The notes below the pieces were generated by a model. The model worked only from the letters and a program-made list of their open reading frames with translations, did not search any database and was not told where the DNA came from. This document shows, piece after piece, positions 53,759 to 62,700 of a stretch of DNA of 64,000 nt. The DNA comes from Amoebophrya sp. A120 (taxonomy: Eukaryota > Sar > Dinophyceae > Syndiniales > Amoebophryaceae), in contig CAJINV010000010.1 of NCBI GenBank assembly GCA_905178155.1, positions 5,247 through 69,246 of the forward strand, in the 5' to 3' direction. A program made the position numbers and the translations under genes. The first letter of the stretch is position 1. Every line of letters begins with the position of its first letter.

Positions 53759-56700
53759 CTACGGCCCCGCCCCTCCGCTTGTCGGACTGGGTGTTCTAGA
53801 AGAAGTCGAGCTTGAATTCGGTATCAACTGTAAAATTGTCTGGGTCTGGAAGATTCTGACAGTTGGTTGGTTGGTTGGATAGCGCCTGTCGCCGGTGCAG
53901 GTCCCGCCCTCCATCGATTGCGATCCGGAGTAGCCGGAACACAAGGCCCTAGTGGCACAATCGATCGACGAAGCCCTTTATAACCAGGTCACGGACATCC
54001 GGCTGCCGTGGAGTCATTCGCGGGCCAGGCAACGTCTAGGAGCTACGGATTAGGGATCTTGATGGGCGAGACAGGTCACAGTCATCCGCCTGCCCATCGA
54101 AGACGAGCCAGGTCACAGTCATCCAGCTGCGTTCACAGTACGAGCCAGGTCACAGTCATCCAGCTGACTGCATAAGAACGTCCCCGGCAGCAATCATCGA
54201 AGTGAACCCATGGGAAGTGTCGTGAAATGCCAAAGACAGGAATCCCCTGACATACGCCAACAAAACCCAATAACCACATGTGACGACGTGGAGAAAGGGT
54301 AGACCCCGACTGGCCTACGAGTAGGCCTGATTGCTCCGCTGCGTGGTATTTTCCCGGGCAAATTTATTTAAAGTGAACCCCGGGCCATTATTACTATCTA
54401 TTATATTCATGCGAAAAAAGAGGTCTACAGAGGGTAGACGAGAGGTGGCCGAGAGGTCAAAAAGAGGTCAAAAGAGGTCAAAAAGAGGTCGACAGAGGTG
54501 GAGAGGTGGTGCGGGAGGTCATTCGGGAGGGTGGCCAAGAGGTGGCGCGGGTATAGCGAGCCGAACCGTTCACCCTAAAGCCGCGCCTATAGGGACCAGA
54601 GGGGGCCGAGAGGGTGCCAAGAGGGTAAGCGAGAGGGGGACAGAGGTGCCGAGAGGTTGCGCGAATAAGGGCGAACCTCTCGCGCACCCTCCTGGCCACC
54701 TCTCGGCCACCTCTGTAGACCTCTAACGGCGAGTATAGCCGGACTATTAGCAACACCTCTCGGGAGAGGTAAAAGAGAGGGTCTGCGAGAGGGTACAAAC
54801 AACCCGAATCCGCCCGGTACAGGGCCGATCTTCTGGGGGATTTTGCATCGCTCGGGCCCGCACCCTCTCGCGCCACCCTTTCGCGCCACCCTCTCGCGCA
54901 CCCTCTCGCGCACCCTCTCGCGCCACCCTCTCGCGCACCCTCTCGCGCCACCCTCTCGCGCCACCCTCTCGCGCACCCTCTCGCGCCACCCTCTCGCGCT
55001 ACCCTCTTGCGCCAGCAGTTCCGTCGGCCGGGAAGCCATTGGGCGGGGGCGGGAGAGTGATCAACACAGGGCAGCGCGGCCCCCCTTGTGCTTCGGCACT
55101 TACGCCGAGGCGACTTCTCTTTGCCCCCAAGCTTCGCTGCAGCTGCTCCCTGCGCATAGCGCCTAAAGGCGCGGGAAGCGCGCAGGAGACCCTGCGGGGT
55201 TGCATGGCGCAAAACGGCGACAGTATGTTCCTCGGGGGGTGGGGGGCTGTCGCGCTGTGTCCAAAGCTCTGGCGCGGCGTCCCGATCCGCAAATAGTCCT
55301 GCCCTGCCACAACAGCCTAGCGCCCCGGCGTCTGCCGGGGCATGGCTGGTAGTTGTCACGCACGTTTTGCATGAGCCATGATGTCCGTGATGCATACCCT
55401 AGCAATACAGATTTTTTGAGGGCTTCTTGATGCCTATTCCGCGTGACAAATGCCGTCTCAGCGCAGCAAAAATTGCATTCCCTTTGCTACTCACGCAATG
55501 CAGATTTTTTTGGAATCCAAACGCAGCATCACAAGTTGCATTCTTCCAGACCCAGACATTTTTGCACTTGGTATTCGGTCCTGGCAACCCACCAGCTTCT
55601 ACCGCATGATCCTCACCCGGTGGCTATCCTGAGTAAAAACGTACCCACACCAGAGTTGTAATGCAGATTTGCAAAGACAGAAAGACTTATAATGCGCATC
55701 CCCATGAGAGCCATTTCCAATCGTGTTTTGGAATTTGTGATGCTGTGAACAGGATGAGCAGATGGATCTGTGATGCGGGTGCACTTGCTAACCTGCACTA
55801 CAATGCATAGTGCAACTTGTCATGCGTGACTCACAAAACTCCTAGGTTTGTGTTGCAAAATCCCCATCCTGAATCTGGTGTGGGTACGTTTTTACTGAGG
55901 ATAGTGGCCCACTAGCGTCCCGCAAGTACCTGCCGGGCAGCAGATTGCGATCGTGCGACGGCCGAATGTCCGGACTGCCACTGCGGCTCCGCGTAGTTTT
56001 CGGAAAGGTCGCGGTTCCGGTACTGTTCCTCCTCACTGCAGAATTTGCGATGTTGCTATCAAATGCAAATATGTTGTAATCTGGGTCTGGGAAGTTTTGA
56101 TTCAAGTCTGTGAATGTTGACAAGAGCACTGCAATTGTACCCAGCTAAGGCTGTTGCTGGCAAGAAATTTTTGGGATGCTACGTGTTTCGTTTTCTGCGT
56201 GACCAATTTCGTTTTTGCATGACAGGCAAGACCTGCCCCTTTCCCTGCCCGTGAAACTGCACAGATTTAAGAGTCATACCAGGCACGCATGACAAACTCA
56301 AACTTGCATGACATACGTACTTACTCGAGACCCAGAGAACATATTTGCAATGCGTAGTCGCCCGCAGATGACGAAGAGGACGCCGAAGACGATGCGGAAT
56401 ATCAAATGCAAAAGCGTCTGGGTCTGGAAGAGTGCATGCTTGTCATGCTTGTCTGGCATGACTCTTAAATCTGTCATGCACGTTACCCAAGAGCCCCATT
56501 TTGCTGTCATGCAGAAACGCAGTCTGCCATGCAGAATAGGCAACACCTAGAAGCTCAAAAGCTTGTCATGCTGAGCCGGCACTTGTGGCCTCTTCATGAT
56601 ACGCCACCCAGCATCACAAGTTTCCAGAACCAGACATTTTTACAATCCATACGGAAAGCAGGTTGGCAATGGATCCCGGTTGTACTTTCAACACGTCGTC

Positions 56701-59700
56701 TGCTGGTGCAGTTCTACTTTGGCCGATCATGTCGTCCGCAAAAGTAACCCCTTTATTGGTGTTCGACGTGGATGTTGCAAAAGAACTTGCGGAAGAGGAG
56801 GAGTTGGAGGGTGCTGCTGCAACCGCTGGTACAACTCCTGGTAGTGGGGAATAAGGCAGAGCTTTTTTCGTCCAGGTGTCAGAACCGGCTTGCAGGAATG
56901 ATAAAGCTGTAGATCCTCCGCTGCTGATATTCGCCGGGCCGGTTTTGTTACTCCTTGAATTTCCTGTCCCCGTTTCGGAAGGTTTCGGCTCCCGGACCGG
57001 CGGGTTGCGGTCCAAGACCCGTTCCACATCCAGCCGATACTGCTCCATCTCCGCTTCCCGTTCCGCTTGGGTCTTGTAATTCAGGTAGTTGAAGGCTGCC
57101 CGGGCATCCGGCTGAACATAGTCGGTCTCGACATGATTCGTCATGCTCTGCTTTGATCCACCGACAGCTTCACTGTTCCTGATTTCCATCCACCGGGTTA
57201 TCCCACGAAAAAAGTGTTACAACAGTTACTACACACTTGTAGTCAATTCAGCAACACAAATTTCTCTGCATGAGAGAGAAAACTTGTAATGCAGAAATCC
57301 TACGGGAAAACACCTATGAAACGAGGCTCATATGCATATCCGGCATGTCAGAGCTTGGGTGTCTTGCTTGGCCTGCAACACAATGTGTAAGAACTGTAAC
57401 ACTTTTTTCCTGTGATACGAGTTGCTGCGGAATTACTAGGCGGCGACTTGCTGCCGGAGGTTGCGCGGGGGCGAGAAGAGGAGGAGGAAGAGGATGCTCG
57501 TCCTGCATTGTTGTTCATCAACATTCCACCAGCTCCAGACGAGGCACTACTGTATTGGCCGGGCCGGTAGTTAAAAGCATTTCTGGTGCCCGAGGAACTT
57601 GAAGCGATTTCAGCAGGGACAGCAACCGCGTCCACAGTGTCAAACAGGGACGCTTTGGTCAGCAGGGAAGTCACATCCTTCTCCCACTCTTTGCTGTTGG
57701 ACCGGATGGACTTGTACGCCAGCCCAGTGTAACTCCCCCCATCCCCCTCGGAAATCCCGTAGGTAGAGAGGAACACGTTGTTCGCGTGGCCACTCAGATC
57801 CGCCTGATTCGTATTTGTGGTTGTTGTTCCAACACTTGCATTTGTGATGGATTTCTTGCTGTTGGTCAGCGGGATGAACCGTTTCTCGATCGGCTGGTGG
57901 TTTATCGACCGCGGACTGGCGATTTTCAATCTGTCCCCCGGGTTGATTTTCGTTCTAGGGGACAAAGGCGAGCTCTGCCCGGGCCCGGACGCGGAGAAGC
58001 TGTAACTGCCATAGGGGAGGATCTGCGACGCCTCGCCGCCAAGTGGCGTTGGGTTATATTGGAACGCATTGCTATTTGTAGTGGTTCCGGTGAACGAGGT
58101 ATCCCATGTAAAAACATCCCCAGCTGCCCAGAGTTGTCATGCGGATTTGCAAGCACGAGAGCATTTGCAATGCGAATCCCCATGAGAGGCATGATTTCCC
58201 ATTGTGTTTTAGAACTTGTAATGCTGTAAACAGGATGAGGAGACGGATTTGTCATGCGGCTTCCCTTGCTATGCTGCACTTCAGTACAGCCTGCAACTTG
58301 TCATGCGTGACTCCCAAAACTTCAAGGTTTGTGTTTCAGAATCCCCATCTTGTCTCTGGGGTGGGGATGTTTTTACTTAGGATACGGGGCACCGCTGATG
58401 GAACTGTTCCCAAGCAACTTTCGATTTGTGCCGTACAAATCTCCGAGTAGGTCCGGATGGCGAAACTTCTCAACCAGCTGCGAGAGCCAGGTGAGGATGT
58501 TTGTCGCGGTTGACAAGGACGTCTGTGGCGCCGCACCGGAGACCCCCGCAGCAAGCCTTAACCGGTGCGACAACTCGTCCGCGACGTAACCCAAGTAGGT
58601 TCTCTATCCATAGGAAATAATTTCCTGTGCACGTCGTACAAATACAAATTATGCGGCTTCTGCATGACAAAACCTACCTTCCATCCTATATTAGCATGAC
58701 AAGTGGCATGTTCTAAATGATAGCAAAGTTTGTGATGCATTTTGTCCGTGTACGGGAATAAATTTACTGTGGATATTCTCAATTCCCGGAGGTAGGCCCT
58801 GTCCCGATTGTAGGACTCTAGTGCGGAATTGCTGATGTTGGTTGTGATCGTCGAACCAGTGGCGCCGAAAACACTTGCTCCACCAGATCTACTATGCAAG
58901 GCGAAAGTATCGTCCGTATAAATTGCAGTACAGCATGAGAGGTCTGGTTCCTTTCTATTGCTAATTCAGAATCTACTATACAAATTCCATTTTTCCGGTT
59001 GAAAACATAAAAGTTTGCAATGCCATTTCTACTACTACGATACTTTTGCAATGCATATCTCCCATGATACGACCCGGAAGCGCCACTCGCACCTGGCGGT
59101 TGTGGCATGAAGACGATCTCCACATCCCGCTCCATCGGGCCGGTTTGCACCACGGAATCCCGCACCTCCTCCACGAGCCTGACGTCCCCCACCAGCTCCG
59201 TTTGGCACGCCTCTGCGAACTGGGTGTTCTTCATGAAAGCGTGGAGCCCGATTCTCATCAGCAAATTATCCCGCTTCGCGTTTTATGAACTGCAAAAGCA
59301 GCGTACTAGTATAAATAGCATCACAAAAACAAATTCCGTCAGAATTAGAAATGGGATTTGTAATGCTGTTTGACCTTAGGAAGAAGATTTGTCACGCATG
59401 TTTGCAATTAGAAGTACGAGCACGATGCTTGTTTTGCAGTTCATACGTTCGTGTGGGCGTTTTTCACCTCCCCCTTGAAGACCCGGTGTGCCTGCATGTT
59501 GGTGATCAATCTCTTCAACATATCACAGGAAAAAGCGTATAACGTTAACGGAATTTCTGATGCAGTAATGCATCACAAAACGTGCCCAAATTTGTCATGC
59601 ATAGCATGCATGCTAAGCAAGATTTGTGATGCATATTTGCAATCTGTGAAAACCGTTAACGTTAACACTTTTTTGTTTGATACAACAGCGCTAGTGTGAC

Positions 59701-62700
59701 GTCGAACCCTATCAAAAGCAAAAATTCCTCCTCGTCCCCATTTCGAGAACGAAATTTGTCATGCACAAGCTGTATTTGAGTATACAAGTCGACTTGTATT
59801 GCCAGAAGGCCAAGAGCCGCAGGCGTGGCCTTGTTTGCAGGCGGTTTCTCATGCTGTCTCCCGCTTCCAGCTGCCTCCTGTCATGCTGAAGATGCAAGGC
59901 CTTCCCACGCCATCAAGCACTACAGTCCTCGCCTTTATTTCCTTTCTAGCATGACAAGGCTGATTTGTGACCACAAATCTGCATCACAGATTTCCGTTTT
60001 GATGTGGGGAGGGAGGATTTTTCTTCTTGATAAACCCACCACAGGCGGACGGATGAGAATCGAACAGGTATTGCAAGCCCTCCAGCTCGTGCAGGTCGAG
60101 TAAGTACTCAAATCTCGTGTCGTGTTGGATGTCGAGGTATGGATTGCAAAAATGTCTCGGTCTGGAAACCTGTGATGCTGAATTGAGCATGGTTGAAGCG
60201 CTTGCAATGGCAGCCAAGCATGACAAGTTTTCATACGCCTGCTGATGCCTGGCACGCATCACAAATTGCGTTTTTGCATGACAAAGGAAGCCCCTCTTTT
60301 GCTACTCATGCAACAGAGATTTTCCAGGAGTCCAAGACACGCATCACAAGTTCCACTGTTCCAGACCCAGCCATATTTACATTTGATACTAGGTCGGGAA
60401 CGCCGAGCCGTTTTTCGACGTTCAGTTTGAAGGACTTCTGGTACTGATTTTCGAAGAATCGTTTTATCAGCATACCGCGACGTTGCGAGGGCGACATGTC
60501 TCTGGTGTGTGCAGCGTCTTCGTTATCGTGAGGAAAAATCCCCCCTCCCCATACCAAAAAGGAATACTTCTGAAGATTTGTGATGCTGATCTGTGGCCAC
60601 AAATCGCCTCTGTGTTGCATCAAGAAGGCCAACTCAGTGACTCCGCTGCGTTATGCAGGCGGTTTGTGATGCTATGGCGCCTACAGAGTACACATTTGCC
60701 ATGCTACGCCAAAACCCTTCTAGCTAGGGTTAGTATGGACTTGCATTCCTCTGCTGCAAGAAAGAGCTGATTTGTGTACGCAAATCCAGCATCAGAAATT
60801 TCCTTCTGATATGGGGAGTGGGGGGTTTTCCTTTTGATATTCGTCGGAATCGGTATCCGTCGCGAGTTTGACCCGTCGGGTTTGTGTCCTCCCACGCGAA
60901 GTAGCGTCTTGGTCACCATAATTTCTACTCCGGCTCCTGCTACTGGACGATCCGCCAACCTGGTAGTTGAAATCGAGTGGCGATCTTATCCTTCCGACCT
61001 GACCCGGGACTGGTAAATGTGAGCTGTTCACGAAGGATGACGCTGTTGCTCCTGCCCTCAGGTCGTTCATTTCGGGCGAAGGAACAACATGTATCCGATA
61101 GGCGGGTGGCTCGCGGGAGGAGGATCTGCGTAAATGTCCGGTGGCGATGATGGCCTGTTGCTGTTTCAGAGATGAACTGTTTGATGCTCCTATCCCACGA
61201 AAAACGTGATACAGTTACACATTTGTTGGAGTTTCTGCATCACAAAGTTGCTCGTCGACATGCCAAAGCAAACCTGCGATGCGCAGACTATAAGGGAAAA
61301 CACGAATGAAATGAGGCCGCCAAGCATTTCCTGCATGACAAAGGTTGCCTGTCTTGCTTGTTTCGCAACACAATGTGTAACTGTCACACTTTTTTCTTCG
61401 CATAGCTCCTGGGTTATAATTATTTCTTGCGTTTGGCGGACTGAAGTCCCCCTCGTCCCTATGAGAGTGTCAGAATCGAAATCGTCGAAGTTGAAATAAT
61501 CTGTAATGCAAAAAAACGATACCAGCTGGAGCCCAGTTTGCAAGTGGCGCATGACAAATTTTGGCAGCATGGAAATCCAATTTGTCGTGCTGTTTGAGCA
61601 GAGAAGACTGCTTTTGTCATGCTATTTTAGCAGCTCTATCTCACACCCCGAGCAGGCTAATAATCGGTATCGGCCTCGGTTGCCTGCTCTGCAAGACAGG
61701 CACTTTGCGTCTAGCATTTTATGCATCACAAACTATTTCAACTTTGACGATTTCAGTCCTGACGCTTCCATAGTCCCACATGTCTGCGTAATATTTCCCG
61801 GGTTCGTCGTGTTCTTTTATTCTCACCTTCCTCTTGAACTTCATATGGTCACGGTAGCTATCAAATGCAAATATGTCTGGGTTTGGAATAAACTTGTGAT
61901 GCTAAAGTGTAACTGGTGGGCGGACTGCAATACGCAGCCAAGCATGACAAATTTTTGAACTGCTACGGTGTTTCGTTTTCCGCATGGCAAACGGTGTTTT
62001 GCATGACAGGCAAGAGGCTCTTTTCCTGCTCATGCATTACAGATTGATTTGAGTCATACCAGACAAGCATGACAAACTTGCACTCTTCCACACCCAGACT
62101 ACACATTTGCAGTTCATAGTAGCTTCGGGGGGACAGAGACCTTGGTCCGGTACCTCGCATGTACTCAGGTTCGTAGCCCTCGCGCAGGTAGTATGCAATA
62201 CAAATCTTACATCAATCGAGTACAGTACTACGCACCACGAATTTTCGCATCACAAATTTCGTCAAGCTGTCATGCTGAGCCTCGTCGTTGGGAAAAAGTT
62301 AAGGCATGTAATCATGCTGCGATGCCAGTATGTTGTGAGCGTGTTTTTGTGAGCAAGATGTTGATGTTTTTACTGCGGATAAGTAGTGATACTCGTTGAA
62401 ATACTGGGATCGGACGACAGACGCATCAAGACCACGCGACTGAATTTGCCGGCCAATGCTGCAGTGAAGAAAATTTTCTTTATTCAGTAAGTATTAAATT
62501 TTCTACATTTATTTTTGCATTGCGCGAATAAATCTATGCAAAATAATAAACATGCAGATCTCAGTTTGTCGTCATGTGATGCTTCTTCTTGTAGAAAAGC
62601 ACCACGACCTACTAGAAGTACTCACTCGTTATACCGATTCCTCTCCCGCAAGTCCCTTGCTTCAAGCAGAACGCGGTCCACATTTCCGGTGACCAAACCC

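Larger units (their letters stand above)
53822..55573. mobile_element. Introner IE-B with compound nested insertions, duplication TTCGG
   Basis: IE-B ends at 53822 and 55573 (right end GTA) are flanked by perfect TTCGG. Between them lie about 500 bp of foreign sequence with tandem repeats and a Helitron-like element. Excising all 1,752 bp plus 5 nt joins PGPN to SSSTS, 20 codons before the stop. Confidence 0.9.
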
